Source: Bacteroidota bacterium
Lineage (GTDB): Bacteria > Bacteroidota > Bacteroidia > Chitinophagales > Chitinophagaceae
Assembly: GCA_023423015.1 (NCBI GenBank)
Contig: JAFAGE010000412.1
Coordinates: 1-12,567 of the forward strand
Direction: 5' to 3'
Length of the DNA: 12,567 bases
Position 1 is the first letter of the stretch. Every line of letters begins with the position of its first letter. Below the pieces are notes generated by a model. That model was not told the origin of the DNA. It saw nothing but the letters and a program-made list of their open reading frames with translations, and did no database searches. A program made the translations under genes and the position numbers. Positions 1 through 6,681 of this stretch are shown piece by piece.

Positions 1-71
1 ATTTCACCATGCTCCTTTATCAACCTGCTGAAGCGTTTGTCTTTAGAAAGATGATTGACGTATGGATGCAT
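1..71 (-). CDS. N-terminal fragment, possibly DNA-3-methyladenine glycosylase
   Basis: Only the first 23 codons of this gene are in the window; it runs off the left edge. It opens with ATG at 71, nine bases after the cysS stop codon, and reads MHPYVNHLSKDKRFSRLIKE followed by HGE. The HLSKDK pattern near the N-terminus followed by a short amphipathic helix resembles the start of the HhH-GPD DNA-3-methyladenine glycosylase II proteins of Bacteroidota, which remove alkylated bases in base excision repair. That match is from memory on a very short stretch, so the identity is tentative. The tight spacing and same strand suggest it is co-transcribed with cysS. The open frame itself, to the window edge, is directly seen. 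Confidence 0.45.
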   Translation of the reverse strand, partial: MHPYVNHLSKDKRFSRLIKEHGE

Positions 72-80
72 GTTACCAGC

Positions 81-1574
81 TTAGTTTATTGTCCAGCTGA
101 TGTTGCCATTCTTTTCATCTTTCAGGATAATTCCCAGTTGCTGCAGCTGATTTCTGATTTTATCTGAGGTGACGTAATCTTTCTTCGACCTGGCTTCTTT
201 TCGAAGTTCTATAAGCAGGTTTACCACGCCCGCGAGTTTTCCATCATCATTCTGGTGATCGCTCTGAAGTCCGAGGATATCCTCTATATAAAGCTTGAAA
301 TATTCTTTTAATTTTTTAAGCGTAGCAGAACTCAGTATATCAGCCGACACATGTTTGTCGTGAATAGAATTGATGACCGGAACGAGCTCAAACATGTTTG
401 CCAGCACCTTTGCCGTGTTGAAGTCATCGTTCATGAACTCGTCGAGTTCATCGAGTTGTTTATTTACTCTTGTCTCGAGTTCAGGATCACTGGCCTTTTC
501 GACAGCAGGAACATCTAATTTTTGTAACGTCTCATATGCTTCCCATAAACGTTTCAATCCTTTTTCTGCGGCTTGTAATGCTTCATTTCCAAAATCGAGT
601 GTGCTCCTGTAGTGTGTTTGCAGTATGAAGAAGCGGATGGTCATCGGGCTGTAAGCCTTTGCCAGCAGCGGATGTGTGCCATCAAACATTTCGGTGAGGC
701 GGATCTGGTTATTGTAGCTCTTTCCCATCTTTCGTCCGTTTACCGTGATCATGTTATTATGAATCCAGTAACGGGCGGGTAAATGCTTATTGCAGATGGT
801 GCTTTGCGCTATTTCGCTTTCGTGATGTGGGAATTGCAGATCCATACCCCCTCCATGAATGTCGAATTCTTTTCCAAGATATTTTGTACTCATGGCAGAA
901 CATTCGATGTGCCACCCCGGGAAGCCCTGTCCCCAAGGGCTGCTCCAGCGCATGATGTGTTGAGGCGGTGCCGATTTCCATAATGCGAAATCACCTTTGT
1001 TTCGTTTTTCATCCTGCCCTTCCAGGGTACGGGTAGTTTCGAGAAGGTCATCCACGATTCTTCCGCTCAACTTTCCGTATGGGTAGTTCTCGGAATACTT
1101 TTTTACATCGAAATACACCGAGCCATTTACCTCGTAAGCGTAACCAGCCTCCATGATTGTTTTGATCATGTCGATCTGCTCCACGATGTGCCCGGTGGCC
1201 GTTGGTTCTATGCTTGGTTCGAGAGTGTTGAGTTGCTTCATTGCCCAGTGGAACAGGTTGGTGTATTTCTGCACCAGCTCCATCGGTTCCAGCATTTCCA
1301 GGACGGCCTTCTTTGCAATTTTATCTTCGGCTTCGCGTCCCTCTTCTTCGAAGTGGCCTGCGTCGGTGATGTTGCGTACATACCGCACCTTATACCCCAG
1401 GTGCATCAGGTAGCGGTAGATGATATCGAAGGTTACGTATGGCCTTGCATGCCCCAGGTGGCTTTCTCCGCTAACGGTGGGTCCGCAAACGTACATGCCC
1501 ACATGTCCGGGGGTTAACGGGGTAAACTCTTCTTTCTGTCTTGTATATGAATTATAAACCTTTAATGTGCCCAT
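81..1574 (-). CDS. cysS: Cysteinyl-tRNA synthetase
   Basis: Class I aminoacyl-tRNA synthetase that activates cysteine with ATP and charges tRNA-Cys in the cytoplasm. With the ATG start the product is 497 aa, typical for the family. Visible motifs: the N-terminal YVCGPTV block with the first zinc cysteine (C30), the HIGH box as HLGH (39-42), the remaining zinc ligands in GWHIECSAMS (C225) and FPHHESE (H250, E254), and the KMSKS loop as KMGKS (282-286). The C-terminal part is the helical DALR-type anticodon-binding region. The frame is open upstream to a TTG at 1598, which would add 8 residues (MLPLEARQ), but the ATG at 1574 directly precedes the conserved start GTLKVYNSYTRQKEEF and is preferred. 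It lies 33 bases after the stop of the EEP-family gene and is likely in the same transcription unit. Identity is secure. Confidence 0.97.
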   Translation of the reverse strand: MGTLKVYNSYTRQKEEFTPLTPGHVGMYVCGPTVSGESHLGHARPYVTFDIIYRYLMHLGYKVRYVRNITDAGHFEEEGREAEDKIAKKAVLEMLEPMELVQKYTNLFHWAMKQLNTLEPSIEPTATGHIVEQIDMIKTIMEAGYAYEVNGSVYFDVKKYSENYPYGKLSGRIVDDLLETTRTLEGQDEKRNKGDFALWKSAPPQHIMRWSSPWGQGFPGWHIECSAMSTKYLGKEFDIHGGGMDLQFPHHESEIAQSTICNKHLPARYWIHNNMITVNGRKMGKSYNNQIRLTEMFDGTHPLLAKAYSPMTIRFFILQTHYRSTLDFGNEALQAAEKGLKRLWEAYETLQKLDVPAVEKASDPELETRVNKQLDELDEFMNDDFNTAKVLANMFELVPVINSIHDKHVSADILSSATLKKLKEYFKLYIEDILGLQSDHQNDDGKLAGVVNLLIELRKEARSKKDYVTSDKIRNQLQQLGIILKDEKNGNISWTIN

Positions 1575-1595
1575 CTGTCGCGCTTCTAAGGGCAA

Positions 1596-1603
1596 CAAAA
1601 ATA
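1596..1603 (-). promoter_or_regulatory. Candidate -7 element upstream of cysS
   Basis: On the minus strand this reads TATTTTTG, an exact match to the Bacteroidota -7 consensus TAnnTTTG. It lies about 21 bases before the preferred cysS ATG, in the short gap after the EEP gene. No matching -33 TTG is visible at the right distance, and the motif is short and AT-rich, so chance occurrence is likely. If real, it would give cysS its own transcript inside the run. Confidence 0.25.
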
Positions 1604-1607
1604 TGGA

Positions 1608-2750
1608 TCAATTTGCAGTATCCTTGAGCCGAAGGTCAGCAATAACGGGATAATGTTCAGAATAGGGCAGAGCATTACTGATATATTGAAGAACCTCGAA
1701 GTTTTCGTCGGGCATAATATAATCGATGCGCAGGGTGGGTGAGAGGTTGAAGAAGGTTCTTCCGATGCCTTTGCCAGCCTCGATAAACGCATCCTGGCGG
1801 TTTTTCCTGATCTGGAAATAGGCGTAAGAATTCGGGATATCGTTGAAATCGCCCGCGATAATGGTGGGATATGGGCTATTCTGAAGGTGTTTTTTGACAA
1901 TATCAGCCTGCTGTCCTCTGAACCGGTATGCCTGTGTGAGTTTACGCATAACCGACCGCGAAGCTTCAAGCATACTATCGGAAGCAGTTTTGATGATTTC
2001 AAGATCCCGGTAGTCTTTCTGCTTGAACAGGAAAGACTGTAGATGGGTATTAAAAACTCTGATCTTTTGACCATCGTGGTTGATGTCGATAGCAATGAGG
2101 CTCTCGCCGGCGCGGAAATTCCGTGGGCCGGGATAATGGATATGAAAGGTGTCGATGATAGGATACTTGGAATAAATCGCTACTCCCGACTTCCAGGTTT
2201 CTTTCCATCCCTTATAGTCAAACGCAATGATGCTATATGGGTATCCCATCCGGGTAATATCCTTATAGTTGTTATAGTCCCTGAACCTGGTATTTGGTTC
2301 CACATATTCCTGGAAGCAGAGTATGTCGGGAGAAGTCTTTTCAATATAATCCAGGATGTCTTTCCTGTAAGTGATCCGGTGTTTGTCGGCCCGCGTTTGT
2401 TCATCAAACCAGCTTACATTCCACGACAAAACGCGCAATGCGTTTTTTGGTTTTTCCAGCTTCACATCTTTGCCATAATTGAAGGCAATAAGTGCGCGGA
2501 TATTTGTATATCCTATTACGAGGCAGGCGAGTGAAAGAAAAGCCCATCTTGAGCGGAAAACTGCCCAGAATAGAAGAAAAGCCAGTGTTAGTACCAGCAG
2601 GAAAGGAAAACCTATTCCGAGGATAGCTACAAACCAGAAATCCTGTGGTGGCAGGAAAGCATTGCAGCAGGCCAGCAAAAATAAACTGGAAACGACCAGA
2701 TTAAGAGCAACAAAAACCCTTTTGGTAAATTTCCGGAAAACGGGGGCCAT
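1608..2750 (-). CDS. Membrane-anchored endonuclease/exonuclease/phosphatase family protein
   Basis: 380 aa. The first ~85 residues contain three hydrophobic segments (about 12-33, 38-64 and 69-88), so the protein is probably anchored in the inner membrane. The rest is an EEP-fold (DNase I/AP endonuclease/sphingomyelinase superfamily) metal-dependent phosphoesterase domain from about 105. All signature residues are present: LSWNV (N111), CFQE (E148, metal ligand), NTHLQS (234-239), GDFND (300-304), RIDYIM (341-346) and SEHYPV (catalytic-type H366). The substrate could be nucleic acid, a phospholipid or an inositol phosphate; sequence alone does not say. Three N-terminal membrane segments would, with a cytoplasmic N-terminus, put the catalytic domain outside the cytoplasm, which argues against a DNA repair role; this is inference. 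It starts at ATG 2750, nine bases after the stop of the second rhomboid gene, and is probably co-transcribed with both rhomboids. Confidence 0.88.
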   Translation of the reverse strand: MAPVFRKFTKRVFVALNLVVSSLFLLACCNAFLPPQDFWFVAILGIGFPFLLVLTLAFLLFWAVFRSRWAFLSLACLVIGYTNIRALIAFNYGKDVKLEKPKNALRVLSWNVSWFDEQTRADKHRITYRKDILDYIEKTSPDILCFQEYVEPNTRFRDYNNYKDITRMGYPYSIIAFDYKGWKETWKSGVAIYSKYPIIDTFHIHYPGPRNFRAGESLIAIDINHDGQKIRVFNTHLQSFLFKQKDYRDLEIIKTASDSMLEASRSVMRKLTQAYRFRGQQADIVKKHLQNSPYPTIIAGDFNDIPNSYAYFQIRKNRQDAFIEAGKGIGRTFFNLSPTLRIDYIMPDENFEVLQYISNALPYSEHYPVIADLRLKDTAN

Positions 2751-2759
2751 GCTTTAAAA

Positions 2760-3683
2760 TTACAAATGTTCGTCTTCCGCTGCCCGCTTAAGGATGTCTT
2801 TTTCTTCCTCGGTCAGGAACCTGTAGCCATGAAGATTGATTTTATCGAGGATCTCGTCAACTCTTTTTTGGGTGATGTTTGAAACTTTCCTGAAAGGCTG
2901 AGAGCCTTTGGTATTGTAGTGATATTCTTTGCGAGCTGTTTTCTTCCATTCCTTTTTTTCAGGATTAAACAGGTTTGCGCACCAGCTGAAAAAGCGGTTA
3001 AGCGGAGTACTCCAATCGCGTCCACGTTTCAACTGAACCACGAACAGTAAACCGATCAACGCTCCGCCGATGTGGGCGATATGACCTCCTCCATTTTCGC
3101 TGGGAATACTGGCGAAGTCAATTATCACGAAGATGATCGTAATGATCCACAGGGGAATGCCGCCGTTTAGCATCGGGAATATGCGGTAGTCGGGAGCGAG
3201 GGCCGTTGTAGCTATTGCTATGGCCATTACGCCTGCCGATGCACCCTGTAAGGTTCTGCCATCGATCTGCGACGATAGAACCGGGAACAGGTTATTGGCC
3301 AGCACGAAAAGGAATGCACCCGCAACGCCCCCGTACAGGAAAAGCGGAACGAGTTTATTGTTGCCCGCCAGGTCTTGCAGAATGTATCCGAACGCCCACA
3401 ACCAGAGCACATTTCCCAGCATATGGAACACGCCATCGTGCATGAACATGTAGGTGAGAATGGTCCAGGGGCGGTCAAGAATTTTAGGCACTTCAGCGGG
3501 CAGAATAAACCAGTTGAAGATGTTATCGTAAAACGACTGTTGACTAAGTCCGGAAAGATAATACGTGATGTAAATAAACTTGAAAATGCAGAAAATCAGC
3601 GCCAGTATGGCGATCATCATGATCAGCGAGTTACCATCCTGGCCAAGCAGCATCTTTTTGCGGTAACGGTCCTCTCTCAGCAC
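2760..3683 (-). CDS. Rhomboid-family intramembrane serine protease with cytosolic tail (second of a pair)
   Basis: 307 aa polytopic membrane protein of the rhomboid family (peptidase S54), which cleaves transmembrane segments of other proteins inside the membrane. Visible: hydrophobic N-terminal helix (about 20-44), FMHDGVFHMLGN with H82, H87 and N91 for the oxyanion site, the catalytic serine in GASAG (S149), and the catalytic histidine in GGHIAHIGGA (H204). Residues after about 220 form a hydrophilic, basic tail ending in VDEILDKINLHGYRFLTEEEKDIL, a C-terminal segment I recall in other Bacteroidota rhomboids (DUF6576-like). The called start is GTG at 3683, 31 bases after the preceding rhomboid's stop. 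An in-frame ATG at 3653, preceded by GCAAAAAG, would remove ten residues and is a reasonable alternative. The serine-histidine dyad is intact, so it should be active. The substrate is unknown. Confidence 0.92.
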   Translation of the reverse strand: MLREDRYRKKMLLGQDGNSLIMMIAILALIFCIFKFIYITYYLSGLSQQSFYDNIFNWFILPAEVPKILDRPWTILTYMFMHDGVFHMLGNVLWLWAFGYILQDLAGNNKLVPLFLYGGVAGAFLFVLANNLFPVLSSQIDGRTLQGASAGVMAIAIATTALAPDYRIFPMLNGGIPLWIITIIFVIIDFASIPSENGGGHIAHIGGALIGLLFVVQLKRGRDWSTPLNRFFSWCANLFNPEKKEWKKTARKEYHYNTKGSQPFRKVSNITQKRVDEILDKINLHGYRFLTEEEKDILKRAAEDEHL

Positions 3684-3714
3684 AACAAAGTTTTTATGAA
3701 TTTACAAAACGAAG

Positions 3715-4419
3715 TTAATAAAAGTGACGCCGGTTTCTTCTATTCCAATAGAGAACCAGCAAAAATCCAACCAATGCGCCACCCAGGTGTGCCCAGTGCG
3801 CTACGTTATCGCCCGCTGAGTTTTGAACGCCCAGCCACAGCTCCAGGCCTGCATAGATGATAACAAACCATTTGGCTTTCATCGGAATGAAGAAGTAAAG
3901 ATATATCAGGCTGTTTGGGAAGAGATAACCAAATGCGGCAAGGCAGCCGAATACAGCCCCGGAGGCGCCAACAGTGGCGCTATTCAGAACAAATTTTTCA
4001 GATCTGAGGTACTGTTCCTGCATGGCTGCCGGCAATGACCGAAACTCCTCGATAACCGGCGTCATTTCCATATATAACACGCCAAGGTGAAGAAATGCCG
4101 CACCCAATCCGCAGCTAACATAAAAGATTAAAAAGCGTTTCGCGCCCCAGAGATTTTCCAGAATGCTGCCAAACATCCACAAAGCAAACATATTAAAAAG
4201 CAAGTGCGTCCAGCTTCCATGCATGAACATGTGCGTGACGAGCTGGTGGGGACGGAAAAATACCGAGCGCACATCGTGGAGTGCAAAAAGGTTTTCTGCA
4301 GCGAACGGAAATCGCTGGCCAAATATTACCTGTGCTAAATAAACCAGTGCATTCAATATCACCAGGTTTTTTATCACCGGTGGTATCGACTGAAAATTGC
4401 TCATTCGAACATCTGTCAT
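3715..4419 (-). CDS. Rhomboid-family intramembrane serine protease (first of a pair)
   Basis: 234 aa with about six hydrophobic segments, the size of a minimal bacterial rhomboid (GlpG-like core). Visible signature: THMFMHGSWTHLLFN (H72, N76), catalytic serine in GASGAVFG (S153) and catalytic histidine in AHWAHLGGALVG (H211). The stretch of about 40 residues between the second and third core segments (roughly 112-150) is a large polar loop (EEFRSLPAAMQEQYLRSEKF), which may lie on the outer face. It ends in basic residues (RRNRRHFY), consistent with a cytoplasmic C-terminus. ATG at 4419 is the first start; an in-frame ATG at 4404 (MSNFQSIPP) fits the family start about as well. It differs clearly from the following rhomboid in length, loop and tail, so the pair is not a recent duplication. 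The substrate is unknown. Confidence 0.93.
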   Translation of the reverse strand: MTDVRMSNFQSIPPVIKNLVILNALVYLAQVIFGQRFPFAAENLFALHDVRSVFFRPHQLVTHMFMHGSWTHLLFNMFALWMFGSILENLWGAKRFLIFYVSCGLGAAFLHLGVLYMEMTPVIEEFRSLPAAMQEQYLRSEKFVLNSATVGASGAVFGCLAAFGYLFPNSLIYLYFFIPMKAKWFVIIYAGLELWLGVQNSAGDNVAHWAHLGGALVGFLLVLYWNRRNRRHFY

Positions 4420-4424
4420 CCAAA

Positions 4425-4438
4425 AACTAAGTTTAGTT
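4425..4438 (-). repeat. Short inverted repeat before the first rhomboid gene
   Basis: Two 6-base arms, AACTAA and TTAGTT, are separated by two bases, and the repeat ends six bases before the first possible ATG at 4419. It lies in the 63-base gap after rlmD. The arms are AT-only apart from one C/G each, and a 2-base loop cannot form a good RNA hairpin, so a DNA-binding site is the only reasonable role. It may be chance. Confidence 0.3.
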
Positions 4439-4482
4439 ACGAATATCGGAATGTTTCATGGAACGCTCCCGGGGGTTAACGT

Positions 4483-5886
4483 TTATTTGATCTTCAGCTG
4501 CACTACATTTTCAATGTGATGTGTATGCGGGAACATGTCTACCGGCCTCACTCGTGATACCTCATATTTGTCTTTCAGCATTCCGAGATCACGAGCCTGT
4601 GTAGCGGGATTACAGCTTACATAAACCACGGTAGGTGCAGCAATTTCGAGGATCTTATGGGTTAATTCGGCACTCATCCCGGCCCTTGGAGGGTCTGTTA
4701 CGATAACGTCGGGCCGTCCATGCCGTGCAAAGAAAGCATCATCGCATACATTGGCTACATCGCCCGCTACGAATTTCGCATGTTCAATACCGTTAATAGC
4801 GGCATTTTGTACGGCGTCATCTACAGCTTCCTTGATTACTTCAACCCCTATAATCTTTCCTGCAAGCCGGCTCATAAAAATGCCTATACTCCCGGTTCCG
4901 CAGTAAAGGTCGTACACAGTTTCCTTACCCGTGAGTTCAGCGTACTCCCGAGCTATCCGGTACAGGTTCTCACCCTGGTAGGTGTTTGTCTGGAAGAATG
5001 ATTTTGGGCCGATTTTAAACGAGAAATCTTCCAGCGTTTCAATCACGAATCCTTTACCCGAATAGATGACGGGTGAAAGATCGTGCATGCTATCATTCTT
5101 TTTGGTGTTGATGGTGTACAAAAGCGTGGTAATTGCCGGAAAACGATGCAGAAGGTGATCGAGCAAAGCGCGTCCTTTTGCCTCATCATCCTCACCAAAA
5201 ACCATGTTCACCATCAGTTCGCCCGACCGGCAGAGCCGCAGTTGCATGGTACGCATGAAACCACGGTGCTCACGTATATCGTAGAAACTATATTCGTTGT
5301 CCAGCGCAAATTCTTTCGCTGCCAGCCTGATTTCATTTGTGGGTTCGTGTTGGAGATGGCATTCACGGATGTCAACTACTTTGTCAAACAATCCTTTAGC
5401 GTGATATCCTGCAACATTTTGCCTCGACGAAACAAGTTCATCGTTCAGTTCTCCAGGAAGCAGGTATCGCTTGTTACTGAAAGTATATTCAATCTTATTG
5501 CGGTAGCGTGTTTCGGGAAAAGCACCAGCAATAGGTTCGAAAGGTGGAAGGGCAACCTTACCGATGCGGGCCAACACTTCTTTAACCTGCTTCTCCTTAT
5601 ATTTTAATTGTTTTTCATATGGCAACATCTGCCATTGACAGCCACCGCAAACCCCAAAATGCTGGCAGAATGGTTGAACACGCTCAGGTGAATAGGAAAT
5701 GTATTCGGTTGGCTTGCCTTCGGCCCAGTCTTTCTTATTCTTGCTGAGCCGTACGTTGATGACATCGCCAGGCACGGCATCTTCAATAAAAATCACTTTG
5801 CCATCTACTCGGGCGAGCGATTTTCCTTCAGCTGCATAGTCTTCTACCCGTACGTTTTCGAGAACGATTTTCCTGTTTTTTCGCAC
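4483..5886 (-). CDS. rlmD: 23S rRNA (uracil-5)-methyltransferase, RlmD/RumA type
   Basis: 467 aa S-adenosylmethionine-dependent RNA methyltransferase of the RumA/RlmD/TrmA family; RlmD makes m5U at U1939 of E. coli 23S rRNA. An N-terminal TRAM RNA-binding domain (about 5-65) is followed by four iron-sulfur cysteines: C74, C80 and C83 in CX5CGGC, and C176 in RECHLQ. The catalytic domain shows GPKSFFQTN, the SAM loop DLYCGTGSIG, DPPRAGM, the nucleophile in SCNPATQARD (C425) and the catalytic-base glutamate E459 in HHIENVV. The start is GTG at 5886; no ATG gives a sensible N-terminus, and MRKNRKIVLENV fits the family. In many Bacteroidota one such enzyme covers several m5U sites, so the exact target (RlmD versus RlmCD-like) is not certain. 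It lies 42 bases after adk and is probably in the same operon. Confidence 0.93.
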   Translation of the reverse strand: MRKNRKIVLENVRVEDYAAEGKSLARVDGKVIFIEDAVPGDVINVRLSKNKKDWAEGKPTEYISYSPERVQPFCQHFGVCGGCQWQMLPYEKQLKYKEKQVKEVLARIGKVALPPFEPIAGAFPETRYRNKIEYTFSNKRYLLPGELNDELVSSRQNVAGYHAKGLFDKVVDIRECHLQHEPTNEIRLAAKEFALDNEYSFYDIREHRGFMRTMQLRLCRSGELMVNMVFGEDDEAKGRALLDHLLHRFPAITTLLYTINTKKNDSMHDLSPVIYSGKGFVIETLEDFSFKIGPKSFFQTNTYQGENLYRIAREYAELTGKETVYDLYCGTGSIGIFMSRLAGKIIGVEVIKEAVDDAVQNAAINGIEHAKFVAGDVANVCDDAFFARHGRPDVIVTDPPRAGMSAELTHKILEIAAPTVVYVSCNPATQARDLGMLKDKYEVSRVRPVDMFPHTHHIENVVQLKIK

Positions 5887-5928
5887 GCGGCGAAGATATG
5901 AAGGCTAAATCAATGCGGGTTCCAGTGG

Positions 5929-6510
5929 TTATTGCACCCTTTTTGCCTCGATTTCTGCACAAAGTGCGTCAAAAATGGATTCGATGTCACCCTCACCCTG
6001 TACCGGGAAGAATTTGTCGAATTGTTCGTAGTAGCCGGCAACGGGCGCTGTTTTATTCTGGTATTCAGTGATTCGTGCGCGAATTACTGTTTCGTTGATG
6101 TCATCGCTGCGGCCGGAAGTTTTTCCGCGATTCAGCAAGCGTTCCACCAATTCTTCTTCGCCAACTTCCAGAGCCAGCACTGCATTAATTTCTGAGCGAT
6201 TTTCAGCAAGGAGCTCATCCAGGGCCTGTGCCTGTGCAACAGTGCGGGGGAAACCATCGAAAAGGAATCCCTTAGCGTGTGGATTTGAAGTGATTGCAGA
6301 GCGAATCATGCCGATTACTACTGAATCGGGCACCAACTGCCCATTGTCCATAAATTTCTTGGCTTCAAGCCCCAGCTCGGTCCTGCGAACAATTTCGTCG
6401 CGGAGGAGGTTACCTGTAGAAAGGTGAATCAGACCATATTTGTCTATGAGCTTTTCAGATTGTGTGCCCTTGCCACTGCCGGGAGGGCCAAATAAAATGA
6501 GATTAAACAT
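5929..6510 (-). CDS. adk: Adenylate kinase (short type)
   Basis: 193 aa cytoplasmic kinase that interconverts ATP + AMP and 2 ADP. Visible: the P-loop GPPGSGKGTQ (8-17), the AMP-site motif HLSTGNLLRDE (29-39), DGFPRT (85-90) and the LID arginine region NRGKTSGRSDD (127-137), followed by VIRARITEY. The LID is the short form with no zinc-binding insertion, matching the sub-200 aa length. The motif usually reads STGDLLR or STGDMFR; here Asn replaces Asp, an apparently mild change. The start is ATG at 6510, and the gene faces msrB across a 171-base divergent region with a good candidate promoter at 6597-6604. It is the first gene of the minus-strand run. In related genomes a hypoxanthine phosphoribosyltransferase gene often sits beside adk; none is seen here. 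Confidence 0.97.
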   Translation of the reverse strand: MFNLILFGPPGSGKGTQSEKLIDKYGLIHLSTGNLLRDEIVRRTELGLEAKKFMDNGQLVPDSVVIGMIRSAITSNPHAKGFLFDGFPRTVAQAQALDELLAENRSEINAVLALEVGEEELVERLLNRGKTSGRSDDINETVIRARITEYQNKTAPVAGYYEQFDKFFPVQGEGDIESIFDALCAEIEAKRVQ

Positions 6511-6596
6511 GCGGATGTATTAAATAATTGGCAATCCTGAACCATCCGTATTGATGGGGGCGTAAATATAAAGGACATGGGCTGAAAATCCTTTAA

Positions 6597-6604
6597 CAAA
6601 TATA
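6597..6604 (-). promoter_or_regulatory. Candidate -7 promoter element for adk
   Basis: Minus-strand TATATTTG is an exact match to the Bacteroidota -7 consensus TAnnTTTG. Transcription would begin near 6590, giving an adk leader of roughly 80 bases. The expected -33 position holds GC-rich dyad sequence (6610-6623 and beyond) instead of TTTG. A second, weaker candidate (TATATTTA, 6563-6570) lies closer to adk. Confidence 0.5.
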
Positions 6605-6609
6605 TAATG

Positions 6610-6623
6610 GCCCCTCCCGGGGC
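6610..6623. repeat. GC-rich inverted repeat in the adk-msrB divergent region
   Basis: GCCCC and GGGGC arms flank a TCCC centre, five bases upstream of the adk -7 candidate. It is one of two GC-rich dyads in an otherwise AT-rich intergenic region. It could be a protein-binding site or, in RNA, a small hairpin; no T-tract follows on either strand, so a terminator is unlikely. Confidence 0.45.
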
Positions 6624-6634
6624 ACGAGGCATCC

Positions 6635-6648
6635 ATCCGGGCCCGGAT
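6635..6648. promoter_or_regulatory. Perfect 14-base palindrome upstream of the msrB -7 element
   Basis: ATCCGGGCCCGGAT is a perfect palindrome ending four bases before the candidate msrB -7 box. It occupies the space between where the -7 and -33 elements would be, a classic position for a repressor or activator dimer. A perfect 14-mer palindrome is expected by chance about once in a window this size, so its location in a promoter is the argument, not its mere presence. No regulator gene is adjacent. Confidence 0.45.
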
Positions 6649-6652
6649 ATCG

Positions 6653-6660
6653 TAAATTTG
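6653..6660 (+). promoter_or_regulatory. Candidate -7 promoter element for msrB
   Basis: TAAATTTG matches the Bacteroidota -7 consensus TAnnTTTG exactly and lies 21 bases before the msrB ATG at 6682, giving a short leader of about 15 bases. A -33 TTTG is absent; the palindrome at 6635-6648 and GC-rich sequence occupy that region. The position supports the ATG at 6682 as the translation start. Confidence 0.5.
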
Positions 6661-6681
6661 ATATAACAACTACAGATCAGG

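Noticed and set aside
420..485. Short repeated gagttcatcgag-like stretches in cysS
   Set aside because: They encode the Glu/Leu/Asp-rich helix QLDELDEFMNDD in the anticodon-binding region and reflect amino-acid composition, not a DNA repeat element.
1153..1517. Plus-strand open frames inside cysS and similar antisense frames in other genes
   Set aside because: They lie wholly within well-supported genes, lack recognisable motifs or start signals, and look like codon-bias shadows.
2760..4419. Recent tandem duplication of a rhomboid gene
   Set aside because: The two proteins share only the family motifs and differ in length, central loop and C-terminal tail, so they are old, distinct paralogues.
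4443..4482. Possible terminator hairpin after rlmD (AACG/CGTT arms around a CCCGGG core)
   Set aside because: The GC core is a plain CCCGGG palindrome that leaves no loop, the outer arms are only 4 bases and separated by unpaired TTAA, and no T-tract follows.
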